The translations under genes were made by a program, and so were the position numbers. The notes below the pieces were generated by a model. That model saw only the letters and a program-made list of their open reading frames with translations, searched no databases and had not been told where the DNA came from. This document shows, in pieces, positions 13,983-20,175 of a stretch of DNA of 20,175 nucleotides. This stretch comes from a virus, in the IMG/VR virus record IMGVR_UViG_3300008122_000012, positions 1-20,175 of that record. One strand, written 5' to 3'. The number at the start of each line of letters is the position of its first letter. Within the stretch, counting starts at the first letter, position 1.

Positions 13983-14490
13983 GAATTATTTAAAACTTAT
14001 ACCTTATCTTATAATTATTATTCTTTTAGCTGTTATTGGTTATTTACAATATACTTTTCATAAAAATATAATATCTGTTCAATCACAATTAAATGAATCA
14101 CACAAATCATTTGCTGAATATCAATTAAAGCAAAAAGAAAATCAACTTCTTATCATTACCGCAATTAATGATGCAAATAATAAAAGAGTGAGCGAATTAA
14201 ATGATGCAATTAATAAAATTAATGTTATTACCAATAATAATCGCACCGCTATTAATGAGCTGCGCCAAGAAACAGCCACCGCCGAAACCAACTACAATAA
14301 TCTTAGCGAAGCCACCCGAAAGCATTATACAGAAACCGTTAATAGACTATTCAACGAAAGCGCAGAACTTCTTGTTGAATTCTCGGCAGCAGCTGATAAA
14401 AGCACAGCAGCCGCGATAACATATCATGGTATGCTTAATGATCAATATGAAATAGTAAACAAGTATAATGAAGAAATAGTTAATAAATAA
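13981..14490 (+). CDS. Rz-like inner-membrane spanin (i-spanin)
   Basis: This 169-residue protein has an N-terminal transmembrane segment (about 4-22, LKLIPYLIIIILLAVIGYL) and a long helical, coiled-coil-like periplasmic domain rich in Asn, Glu, Ala and Lys. That is the layout of lambda Rz. Together with the lipoprotein encoded inside it in the +1 frame, it should span the periplasm and fuse inner and outer membranes at the end of lysis. ATG 13981 is chosen because AAGGA lies 8 bases upstream; an in-frame ATG at 13972 lies inside that ribosome-binding site. The late promoter and hairpin just upstream predict strictly late synthesis. Sequence alone does not exclude another coiled-coil membrane protein, but the embedded lipoprotein makes the spanin call strong. 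Confidence 0.85.
   Translation: MNYLKLIPYLIIIILLAVIGYLQYTFHKNIISVQSQLNESHKSFAEYQLKQKENQLLIITAINDANNKRVSELNDAINKINVITNNNRTAINELRQETATAETNYNNLSEATRKHYTETVNRLFNESAELLVEFSAAADKSTAAAITYHGMLNDQYEIVNKYNEEIVNK
14201..14419 (+). CDS. Rz1-like outer-membrane lipoprotein spanin (o-spanin), fully embedded in the i-spanin gene
   Basis: This 72-residue frame lies entirely inside the i-spanin gene, one base out of phase. It encodes a lipoprotein signal: Lys6, a hydrophobic stretch LMLLPIIIAP, then the lipobox LLMSC with Cys21 as the lipidated residue. The mature part starts AKKQPPPKP and stays Pro-rich, as in lambda Rz1. After lipid attachment it would go to the outer membrane and bind the i-spanin C-terminus. 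Start codons at 14201 and 14204 follow GAGTGAG-like sequence at 14186-14192; ATG 14222 is too close to the lipobox. The dual coding explains the local GC-rich run near 14260-14320. Translation is probably coupled to the i-spanin. Confidence 0.85.
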   Translation: MMQLIKLMLLPIIIAPLLMSCAKKQPPPKPTTIILAKPPESIIQKPLIDYSTKAQNFLLNSRQQLIKAQQPR

Positions 14491-14491
14491 G

Positions 14492-14520
14492 TTTACTTTT
14501 TTATAATGTAATTATAAAAT
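14492..14520 (+). promoter_or_regulatory. Promoter for the gene at 14552
   Basis: TTTACT (14492-14497), a 17-base spacer and TAAAAT (14515-14520) form a -35/-10 pair like those at 6828 and 15736. Transcription would begin near 14527, close to the end of the left arm of the hairpin at 14518-14557. Confidence 0.5.
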
Positions 14521-14557
14521 CATATTATAATTTATCCCCCTTGGTTATAATATGATT
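14518..14557 (+). promoter_or_regulatory. Hairpin covering the start codon of the gene at 14552
   Basis: AATCATATTATAA (14518-14530) and TTATAATATGATT (14545-14557) pair perfectly over 13 bp around the loop TTTATCCCCCTTGG. The ATG at 14552 lies inside the right arm. Transcripts arriving from the spanin gene would hide this start; transcripts beginning at the promoter overlapping the left arm would mostly lack that arm. Confidence 0.6.
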
Positions 14558-14839
14558 CCTTATATTAGTTCAATTACACATACTTCAGCACTTAAATATC
14601 AGCTTGAAATTTATATGAAAGGGTCACACGAACAAGAACGTGTAGACGAATTATTAATTATACATAATAATTCAATTTTATGTAAAGTATATGTTGACGG
14701 TGATAGAACTGGTATCAATGTATTTGATGATAGAATTAATTTAAAAGAATTAAATTTTAATATTACTTCAAATAAACGGGTTCGTAGCATGTGCCGTATT
14801 ATTGGATTATCTATTGGTGTAGACACAAATGACATTTGA
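14552..14839 (+). CDS. Hypothetical protein, 95 aa
   Basis: I do not recognise this protein. It looks beta-rich in the middle (LLIIHNNSILCKVYVDGDRTG), with a basic Cys-containing stretch (NKRVRSMCRIIGLS) near the end. No ribosome-binding site precedes the ATG; the leader instead reads CCCCCTTGG, so translation may be weak or nearly leaderless. The only upstream in-frame codons before a stop are non-start codons, so 14552 is the natural start. The end overlaps the next gene by 11 bases, indicating coupling. Confidence 0.6.
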   Translation: MIPYISSITHTSALKYQLEIYMKGSHEQERVDELLIIHNNSILCKVYVDGDRTGINVFDDRINLKELNFNITSNKRVRSMCRIIGLSIGVDTNDI

Positions 14840-15272
14840 TTTAAAAAATATGATTCATGCATTACACGGTATTACCTGGACTGTACGTTTTCCATCTAAA
14901 AATAATCCACATCGAAGAGACGCTATTCGAGTTGGTATGATGACTGATAAATCAGGCGTTATTATCCCGGCTGAACCGTGTAATGAAATGATTGGTGGAT
15001 TTATACCTCATTTATTAAAATGGCATATGCAATGTCAAAATGAGAACGCTGTACCGTTAATTAAATACATTGAATCATATTATAAAGGTGATATTCCAGA
15101 ATTTTTGGCTGAAGAGCTAAAATATTTTTCTGATACAGAATATAAGGCGGTAGAATATTTTCCATATATTTATCAAAAGGTATTTTTACATCAGCTGAAT
15201 GAATTCAGAGCCAAGGACACAGAATCACTAAATGCTGAATTAGCAAAATATAATTTTACAGGAAACGAATAA
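14829..15272 (+). CDS. Hypothetical protein, 147 aa, upstream of uvsY
   Basis: I do not recognise this protein. It has a basic N-terminal third (WTVRFPSKNNPHRRDAIRVG), a loop with IIPAEPCNEMIGGFIPHLL, and a helical C-terminal half with many aromatic residues (YSDTEYK-type segments, VEYFPYIYQKVFLHQLNEF). Size and layout recall small baseplate-assembly proteins of T4-like phages, and T4 carries baseplate genes 25 and 26 beside uvsY, but I see no residue-level match strong enough to name it. It overlaps the preceding gene and ends 3 bases before uvsY, so the three form one unit. Confidence 0.65.
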   Translation: MTFDLKNMIHALHGITWTVRFPSKNNPHRRDAIRVGMMTDKSGVIIPAEPCNEMIGGFIPHLLKWHMQCQNENAVPLIKYIESYYKGDIPEFLAEELKYFSDTEYKAVEYFPYIYQKVFLHQLNEFRAKDTESLNAELAKYNFTGNE

Positions 15273-15275
15273 ATA

Positions 15276-15704
15276 ATGAAGCTAGAAGATATTCAATCGG
15301 AAGCCAATAATGATTTATTGATTGATAAATCTAAACTTATTGATGCCAGTATTGAAACGCCCACTCTTGTTAATAAGTATTATGGATATCTTATTCAAGA
15401 AGGTCGAATTCTTAAAATGATTGAAAGTAAATTATTTGAAGTATATAAAGACTTATATGACTATTATTTACATTTAGCTCCACCAGAAGCATATGTGACA
15501 AAACCATTTAATCGTAAAGTATTAAAAAGTGATGTTGATATGTATATTCAGGCGGACCCAAAATATACTGAAATTGTTAATAAAATTGAGGCTCAAAAAT
15601 ATAAAGTAAAATATGTCGAAGAGATAATTAAACAATTAAATCAACGAACATATAATATTAAAAATATGATTGAATTTGAAAAATTCAAGAACGGCGGATA
15701 TTAA
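15276..15704 (+). CDS. uvsY: UvsY recombination mediator
   Basis: UvsY loads the UvsX recombinase onto gp32-coated single-stranded DNA in recombination-dependent replication and repair. This 142-residue protein (T4: 137) starts MKLEDIQSEANNDLLIDKSKL, matching T4 MRLEDLQEELKKDVFIDSTKL. It ends YNIKNMIEFEKFKNGGY, matching T4 FAIKHIQDMRAFEAGK. The middle is helical, as in the hexamer-forming family. AGGAAA precedes the ATG. It sits just upstream of uvsW; these genes are neighbours in T4 too, although in the other order. The stop codon lies in the loop of the terminator that follows. Confidence 0.85.
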   Translation: MKLEDIQSEANNDLLIDKSKLIDASIETPTLVNKYYGYLIQEGRILKMIESKLFEVYKDLYDYYLHLAPPEAYVTKPFNRKVLKSDVDMYIQADPKYTEIVNKIEAQKYKVKYVEEIIKQLNQRTYNIKNMIEFEKFKNGGY

Positions 15705-15717
15705 TATCCGCTTTTTT
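15694..15717 (+). terminator. Rho-independent terminator after uvsY
   Basis: GCGGATA, loop TTAA and TATCCGC form a perfect 7-bp stem followed by six T residues. The uvsY stop codon lies in the loop. Confidence 0.9.
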
Positions 15718-15735
15718 GTGCGCGCTTAATAATAA

Positions 15736-15763
15736 TTTACAAATATAACAAATATGATAAAAT
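15736..15763 (+). promoter_or_regulatory. Promoter for uvsW
   Basis: TTTACA (15736-15741), a 16-base spacer ending in TGA, and TAAAAT (15758-15763) make a good -35/extended -10 promoter. The leader to the ATG at 15856 would be about 85 bases. Confidence 0.6.
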
Positions 15764-15855
15764 AACTATATATATTAACTCTCGTATATGCTTTTCATCT
15801 CATTAATAAGTAATTAAATAATATAAAGCGAGCAGAATTTTGGTAATTAAATTAG

Positions 15856-17529
15856 ATGGAAAACAAGTACGTAGATATTACTGTACAGTATGTGGATGAA
15901 ATACGATGCCGTATTTTAACTCGAAAAGAAATATTATACAGTTTAAAAACAGAGTTTTCATTCTTTGCGAATGGATATAAGTTTCATCCTTTATATAAGC
16001 AAGGTCGTTGGGATGGTCGCATCTCTATGATTGATGGTAAAGGCTTATTTTATAATGGTCTATTAAAAGCGCTATTGACTCATTGTAAAGAACGTGGTTT
16101 GTCAATTAAAGTAGAAGACATTCAAAAATATATGCCAACTAAAATTGAAGATTCAGTAATCGATCAATTAAGTTCATATATTAAATTCCCACCGTATGAC
16201 TATCAACAAAGATCGGTAAAAGAAGCATTATCAAAAAGAAAATTATTGATTTTAAGTCCAACTAGCTCTGGTAAATCATTAATTGCTTATATGCTTTACC
16301 GCTATTGTGTAGATAATAATTTACCTCTTTTAATTACTGTTCCTAGTGTTGGCCTGGTAACACAATTATTATCTGATTTTGAAAGTTATGTTTCAGATGA
16401 TCATAATGTCGCAGAAAATGTTCATACAATTTATACAGGTCAAGAAAAAATAACTGATAAATTATGTACTATTTCTACATGGCAGTCATGCACGAATATG
16501 GACAAAGAATGGTTTAGCCGTTATAAATTCTATATTTGTGATGAAGCACACGGCAGTTCAGCAAAAGAAATTTCAGCAATTATTGATAACTTAAATAATT
16601 GTCCACATCGTATTGGTATGACTGGTACTTTAAACGGTACAAATATTCATGAAATTGAAATGCATGCTCGCTTTGGTGAAATCTTTAAAATGGTTACTAC
16701 ACGCGAACTTATTGATCGTGGCTTGGTAACTGATATTGATATTAATTGTGTACGATTAATACATGATAAAATTGAAATTGATAGATTCCATGGGTTTTGT
16801 AAAAACGATTATCAGCGCGAAATCGATTATTTATTGAATTCGACTGAACGTAATGATTATATTATTAACCTGGGTTTAACTTTACCTAATACCACTTTAA
16901 TGTTGTTTAATCGCATTGAAGGTCATGGTATGAAGTTAATGGAACAGCTTGAAGAAAAAGCTTTGCAATATAGAAAGAAAGTATTTTATATTGCCGGTTC
17001 TGTTAAAGCCAAAGAGCGTGAACGTATTCGTAAGCAATTAGATGGTGAAATGCCTTTATTTCATGTAATTACATTTAATGATGGTAGTACAGCAACTATT
17101 GATGCAAATGCTATTAGCCATGATGATCTTGTCGTATATCGCGATAAATCGCTCCCATTGGACCTTTTAGATGAACAGTATATGTTTATCCAACCAGGTA
17201 CAAATAATCGTACGGTGACGAATATAGAGCTTGTGGAAGGATCATATATTCTATTAGCTTCATACGGTACCATGTCAACCGGTATTTCTATTAAGAAATT
17301 GCATAATCTTATTTTCTGTCATCCATTTAAGGGCAAGATTTTGAATCTACAAAGTATTGGCCGTATCTTACGTAAGTCTAATGACAAAAATAAAGTTTAC
17401 TTATATGACTTAATTGATGATTACCGTAAAGGTAAAAAGATTAACCATACATATAAACATGGTACAGCTCGAATGGAAATTTATGAATCCGAAGAGTTTA
17501 ACTATGAGTTAATTGAACAAAAGATATAA
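15856..17529 (+). CDS. uvsW: UvsW-type DNA/RNA helicase with an extra segment in RecA domain 2
   Basis: UvsW is a superfamily 2 helicase that unwinds R-loops, branch-migrates recombination intermediates and helps T4 switch from origin- to recombination-dependent replication. This 557-residue protein has the family's small N-terminal domain (FSFFANGYKFHPLYKQGRWD matches T4 FSFEADGYRFNPRFRYGNWD). It also has Walker A SPTSSGKS (134-141), DEAH at 229-232, motif III TGT (256-258), motif V ASYGTMSTGISIKKLHN (468-484) and motif VI QSIGRILRK (499-507). Between residues 399 and 462 it carries about 64 residues absent from T4 UvsW. No clear ribosome-binding site precedes the ATG. The gene is alone between two terminators with its own promoter. 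Confidence 0.93.
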   Translation: MENKYVDITVQYVDEIRCRILTRKEILYSLKTEFSFFANGYKFHPLYKQGRWDGRISMIDGKGLFYNGLLKALLTHCKERGLSIKVEDIQKYMPTKIEDSVIDQLSSYIKFPPYDYQQRSVKEALSKRKLLILSPTSSGKSLIAYMLYRYCVDNNLPLLITVPSVGLVTQLLSDFESYVSDDHNVAENVHTIYTGQEKITDKLCTISTWQSCTNMDKEWFSRYKFYICDEAHGSSAKEISAIIDNLNNCPHRIGMTGTLNGTNIHEIEMHARFGEIFKMVTTRELIDRGLVTDIDINCVRLIHDKIEIDRFHGFCKNDYQREIDYLLNSTERNDYIINLGLTLPNTTLMLFNRIEGHGMKLMEQLEEKALQYRKKVFYIAGSVKAKERERIRKQLDGEMPLFHVITFNDGSTATIDANAISHDDLVVYRDKSLPLDLLDEQYMFIQPGTNNRTVTNIELVEGSYILLASYGTMSTGISIKKLHNLIFCHPFKGKILNLQSIGRILRKSNDKNKVYLYDLIDDYRKGKKINHTYKHGTARMEIYESEEFNYELIEQKI

Positions 17530-17531
17530 TT

Positions 17532-17557
17532 AAAAGGACCTCTTGAGAGGTCCTTTT
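17532..17557 (+). terminator. Rho-independent terminator after uvsW
   Basis: AAAAGGACCTC, loop TTGA and GAGGTCCTTTT form a perfect 11-bp stem. The U run is short (four), so some read-through is likely. Confidence 0.88.
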
Positions 17558-17561
17558 AATA

Positions 17562-17591
17562 TTTGTATATACCAAATAATATATATTTTTA
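17562..17591 (+). promoter_or_regulatory. Repeated promoter-like element, copy 2
   Basis: TTTGTATATACCAAATAATA plus a T-rich tract agrees with 13521-13550 at 27 of 30 positions. Like copy 1, it comes right after a terminator. It would start a transcript with a leader of about 200 bases to the gene at 17802. Confidence 0.45.
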
Positions 17592-17801
17592 TTACGCATT
17601 AATAGCAAATATGATAATATTAATACTATAAGTTAATACCACATTAACGACCATATGCCATCACATCTATTAATCATTTTATATTGATTATTTTATAATA
17701 ATATTTTTATATTATCTACTTCATTTATAAGGTCTAAATATGATTTAAGTAATCATAATCTAATTGTAAGACTATAATATAGACGAAGGAGAGAGTTTCG
17801 T
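17592..17801 (+). promoter_or_regulatory. Long AT-rich leader ahead of the gp55 operon
   Basis: About 210 bases hold no gene. They contain an extended -10 (TGATAATAT, 17612-17620) and a second possible -10 TATAAT near 17776, close to the GGAG ribosome-binding site of the gene at 17802. Several start sites are therefore possible. I see no riboswitch or small RNA signature, though several weak A/T inverted repeats could fold. Confidence 0.4.
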
Positions 17802-18260
17802 ATGAACTCAACCACGAATGATCCAATTGATATCACGGATGTAGAAGCTAAAGCTGTTATTGAATATATAGATACATATATCGATGCGTATATGGACGAA
17901 GAATTTAATATTATGTGTGTTGAACTATATAATGGTGAAAAAGTATTATGTATGTATGATGCAAATGAGCCGACCGTTTTATATATGCCGATTCATTTAA
18001 TTGAAAGTGTAAATTCTGACGAATATACATATAAAATTTCATATCTATTATATCCATATCATAACCTGGCTAGTGAATGTAGTGAACTGATTTTAGATGA
18101 ACCACCTAAAGTTATGTTCGCACCAAAAAGTCTTCTATTATTCAGATACATGGGATATTGGAATGATATTAAAACAGCTTATTCAAAAGTATTATCTAAT
18201 CAATTAGAAGAAGAAACTGAAATAGATTATATTGAATCACAATCAAACGTGCCTTCATAA
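17802..18260 (+). CDS. Sm-like-domain phage protein, 152 aa (tentative)
   Basis: The core FNIMCVELYNGEKVLCMYDA, then TVLYMPIHLIES, then YLLYPYHN, then a beta strand with FAPKSLLLFRYMGYWNDIKTAYSK resembles small Sm-like beta-barrel proteins seen in T4-like marine phages (xx-L-xx-GE-xx-x-xx pattern, then a YPW-like turn and an ending -Y-xx-A). Their function is unknown. N- and C-terminal ends are acidic tails. GGAG sits well before the ATG. It is directly upstream of gp55 (12-base gap) and so co-expressed with the late sigma factor. The family call rests on pattern only and could be wrong. Confidence 0.5.
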   Translation: MNSTTNDPIDITDVEAKAVIEYIDTYIDAYMDEEFNIMCVELYNGEKVLCMYDANEPTVLYMPIHLIESVNSDEYTYKISYLLYPYHNLASECSELILDEPPKVMFAPKSLLLFRYMGYWNDIKTAYSKVLSNQLEEETEIDYIESQSNVPS

Positions 18261-18272
18261 GGATTAAAAATA

Positions 18273-18947
18273 ATGCGTACAACAGACGAACATATAGATG
18301 AAGAATTAAATGACTGGAGTAATGACTTTTTTGATAAAGCACAAGACCACGATGAAGAATTCGACGAAGAAGGCAACTTTGTAGAAAAAGTTGAAAAAAA
18401 TGAAGACGTTGCATATAAACGTGTTGGTGACGACGAACAAGTAGTTGATACAGGCAGTATTGAACTATTCAATGTAGAACGTACTTCAGATGTAACTGGT
18501 AAAAAAGTTACTAACTACGTAGATAATGATGGTTTTTGTAATGCTGTAATTGCATGGAATGAAGCGTGTCGTACTGCTGCAGAAAATGGTGCACCAAAAC
18601 CGCCAATGCCTGATGTTATTGGACTTCAAATGCTTCTTATGGCCGAAGGTTTATCACGTCGCTATAATTTCCGTAACTACACATATATCGATGAAATGCG
18701 TGAAGATGCTGTCTATATGGCAATCCGAGCAGTTAAAAACTTTGACCCTACTAAATCAAGTAACGCATTCGGATATTTTAACCGTGTAATGTGGCAAGCT
18801 ATGACTACTCGTATTAAAACCGAAAAAGAAGAAAATGACGTTAAAATGTCATTATTAAAAGATCCAATGTATTTGGGTTATACATCGGAATCATCCGATA
18901 ATAATCAAGTGGATAAAGATCGTTTAATTTCAGTATATGATAATTAA
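18273..18947 (+). CDS. 55: Late-transcription sigma factor gp55
   Basis: gp55 binds RNA polymerase core and recognises late promoters (TATAAATA) together with gp33 and the sliding clamp. Residues 80-185 match T4 gp55: VIAWNEACRTA; PDVIGLQMLLMAEGLSRRYN (T4 [20 protein letters not shown]); VKNFDPTKSSNAFGYFNRV (T4 LHNFDETKYKNPHAYITQA); and RIKTEKEE (T4 RIKKERKE). The first 78 residues are an acidic extension (Asp/Glu runs) absent from T4. The C-terminus is shorter than in T4 and ends RLISVYDN, a hydrophobic-acidic tail that could serve as the clamp-binding motif. Two exact TATAAATA boxes elsewhere in the window are its likely targets. AAGGAT precedes the ATG. Confidence 0.92.
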   Translation: MRTTDEHIDEELNDWSNDFFDKAQDHDEEFDEEGNFVEKVEKNEDVAYKRVGDDEQVVDTGSIELFNVERTSDVTGKKVTNYVDNDGFCNAVIAWNEACRTAAENGAPKPPMPDVIGLQMLLMAEGLSRRYNFRNYTYIDEMREDAVYMAIRAVKNFDPTKSSNAFGYFNRVMWQAMTTRIKTEKEENDVKMSLLKDPMYLGYTSESSDNNQVDKDRLISVYDN

Positions 18948-18959
18948 AAATTAATATAT

Positions 18960-18991
18960 ATTATCCGAGTTTATAATTATTCTCGGATAAT
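18960..18991 (+). terminator. Hairpin between gp55 and gp47 genes, weak terminator or processing site
   Basis: ATTATCCGAG (18960-18969) and CTCGGATAAT (18982-18991) form a perfect 10-bp stem with a 12-base A/T loop. No U run follows, so it is more likely an mRNA-stabilising or processing hairpin than a full terminator. The loop contains TATAAT. Confidence 0.5.
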
Positions 18992-19023
18992 TAATTTAAA
19001 AGATAGATAGGTAATTTAATATA

Positions 19024-20091
19024 ATGAGTAAGCATATCTTTATTACAGATATTCATTTTGCAGTTCGTAATGGCTCCCCATATTATATCGAAAGATATAA
19101 ATTATTTTTTAAGAACGTATTTTTCCCATATATTGATAAACATGATATTAAAACCGTTTATTGCTTAGGTGATACTTGGGAAGATCGTAAAAATATTAAT
19201 ATCAATGCATTAAAAGAATCTCGTGATATGTTCTTTAATGAATTAGAAAAGCGTGATATTAAATTCGTGGCGATCTTAGGTAACCATGATGTATTTTATC
19301 GTAACACCAATAATATTAACTCAATGGATATTATTGAATCATCTTATAAAAATGTTCATATTATTGAAGAATATGAAGAAATAAAAATAGGTCCAAAAGT
19401 GTTTGGATTTATGTCATGGGTAAATAATGAAAACCTGGAACGTAATTTAGAGCGTATTAATACTACATCTAATGCTGACTTTCTATGTGGTCATTATGAA
19501 ATCACCGGCTTTGAAATGACTAAAGGTAATATTGCAGAAAAAGGCTTCTCGCAAGAAATCTTTAATCGATTTGAAATGGTTTTATCAGGTCATTTTCATA
19601 TTAAAAATAAGATTGGTAATATTTATTATATTGGTAATCCATTCCAAACTAACTGGGATGATTATAATTCTGACCGTGGTTTTCATGTATATGATGATGA
19701 AACTAATGAAATTTTATTTATCAAAAATACATATGAAAACTTTGATGTAGTTATTTATGAAGATAGTGTCAATATTGATACTTTTAATTTTGATAAATAT
19801 AAAGATAAAAAAGTTAAAATTCTAGTTAATAAAGTAGCTCAATTAAAACAAGCATCTTATTTGACATTTATTGACAAATTAAATGACGTATGTTTTGAAT
19901 TTACAGTTGTTGAAATAAATGAAGAAGTTTTAAATGAGAATTCAACTGCTGCATTAACTATTAAATCTAATATCGATATGATCAAAGATTACGTAGATAC
20001 ATTAACTATTGAGCAAAATAGAAAGTCTGCTGCGATTAATATTATGCTTGATTTATATAAAGAAGCAACCAATTTAAGAGAAAGTAATTAA
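19024..20091 (+). CDS. 47: Recombination nuclease subunit gp47 (SbcD/Mre11 family)
   Basis: gp47 is the nuclease subunit that with the gp46 ATPase resects DNA ends for recombination-dependent replication, homologous to SbcD/Mre11. All five metallophosphoesterase motifs are visible: ITDIHFA (Asp9, His11), LGDTWEDRKN, LGNHD, CGHYE and SGHFHIKN. The length, 355 residues, is close to T4's 339. The capping region resembles T4 gp47 (CGHYEITGFEMTKG against T4 VGHWELNGFYFYKG). The start at 19024 has AGG some 12 bases upstream. The hairpin at 18960 separates it from gp55. A short gene with a strong AAGGAG follows instead of gp46, which is not seen in this window. Confidence 0.93.
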   Translation: MSKHIFITDIHFAVRNGSPYYIERYKLFFKNVFFPYIDKHDIKTVYCLGDTWEDRKNININALKESRDMFFNELEKRDIKFVAILGNHDVFYRNTNNINSMDIIESSYKNVHIIEEYEEIKIGPKVFGFMSWVNNENLERNLERINTTSNADFLCGHYEITGFEMTKGNIAEKGFSQEIFNRFEMVLSGHFHIKNKIGNIYYIGNPFQTNWDDYNSDRGFHVYDDETNEILFIKNTYENFDVVIYEDSVNIDTFNFDKYKDKKVKILVNKVAQLKQASYLTFIDKLNDVCFEFTVVEINEEVLNENSTAALTIKSNIDMIKDYVDTLTIEQNRKSAAINIMLDLYKEATNLRESN

Positions 20092-20102
20092 GGAGTAGTT
20101 CC

Positions 20103-20175
20103 ATGTATTTTGTATTTAAACGTTTTGGTGAAACTGGTGCAGAAGTATCATATTCAGTAGTAAATTTATTATGTA
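20103..20175 (+). CDS. Start of a gene cut by the window end
   Basis: An ATG at 20103 behind a strong AAGGAG (20090-20095) opens a frame for the remaining 24 codons (MYFVFKRFGETGAEVSYSVV). It does not match the start of T4 gp46, so it is probably a small intervening gene, but too little is visible to say more. Confidence 0.55.
   Translation, partial: MYFVFKRFGETGAEVSYSVVNLLC

Noticed and set aside
17061-17273. Minus-strand open frame opposite the UvsW insert
   Set aside because: No ribosome-binding site or protein-like pattern; the plus frame is continuous through the helicase.
18196-18472. Two overlapping minus-strand frames opposite the gp55 N-terminus
   Set aside because: They are shadows of the acidic GAA/GAT-rich coding sequence (reading as Ser/Phe/Leu-rich) and lack start signals.

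Overview
The window is about 20 kb of a very AT-rich, tightly packed genome of a T4-like (Straboviridae-type or more distant) contractile-tailed phage. The diagnosis rests on homologues of gp17 (large terminase, N-terminal part), UvsY, UvsW, the late sigma factor gp55 and the recombination nuclease subunit gp47, which I recognise from sequence motifs. The host is inferred to be Gram-negative, because an inner-membrane spanin with an embedded outer-membrane lipoprotein spanin is present. The species of phage or host cannot be named from the sequence.

Layout. (1) 1-5041: three translationally coupled genes (ATGA overlaps) for tail-fibre or adhesin proteins; the last two carry concanavalin/LamG-type lectin domains. 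(2) 5042-5446: the only gene-free stretch above 300 bases. It holds a probable minus-strand gene remnant, a late-promoter-like box and a long hairpin. (3) 5447-9595: small unrecognised genes, a minus-strand gene with a divergent promoter region, and a DUF2807-type beta-repeat protein. (4) 9650-9880, minus: a two-helix holin-like membrane protein behind a TATAAATA late promoter. (5) 9929-13252: the gp17 start, broken at its Walker A motif by a complete mini-intein. That intein is followed immediately by the N-terminal piece of a second, apparently split intein, where the reading frame stops. Downstream come an unrecognised gene, a nucleotidyltransferase-fold gene and an HNH-like nuclease gene. 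(6) 13288-14490: a TraR/DksA-like zinc-finger protein, an unknown gene and the overlapping Rz/Rz1-type spanin pair. (7) 14552-17529: two unknown genes, then uvsY and uvsW. (8) 17802-20175: an Sm-like small protein, gp55, gp47 and the start of one more gene.

How the parts fit. gp55 would direct host RNA polymerase to TATAAATA boxes, and such boxes lie in front of the two putative lysis loci (holin-like and spanin). The spanin box sits in the loop of a 13-bp hairpin that would hide the ribosome-binding site in read-through transcripts, the same logic as T4 gene e. UvsW, UvsY and gp47 are recombination and replication functions. Rho-independent terminators with short stems and tetraloops separate most transcription units. 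Several units start at extended -10 promoters or at a repeated TTTGTATATAC element.

The most unusual feature is the fractured terminase with two directly adjoining inteins. A working packaging ATPase would need cis-splicing of the first intein and trans-splicing of the second with a C-terminal half encoded outside this window.
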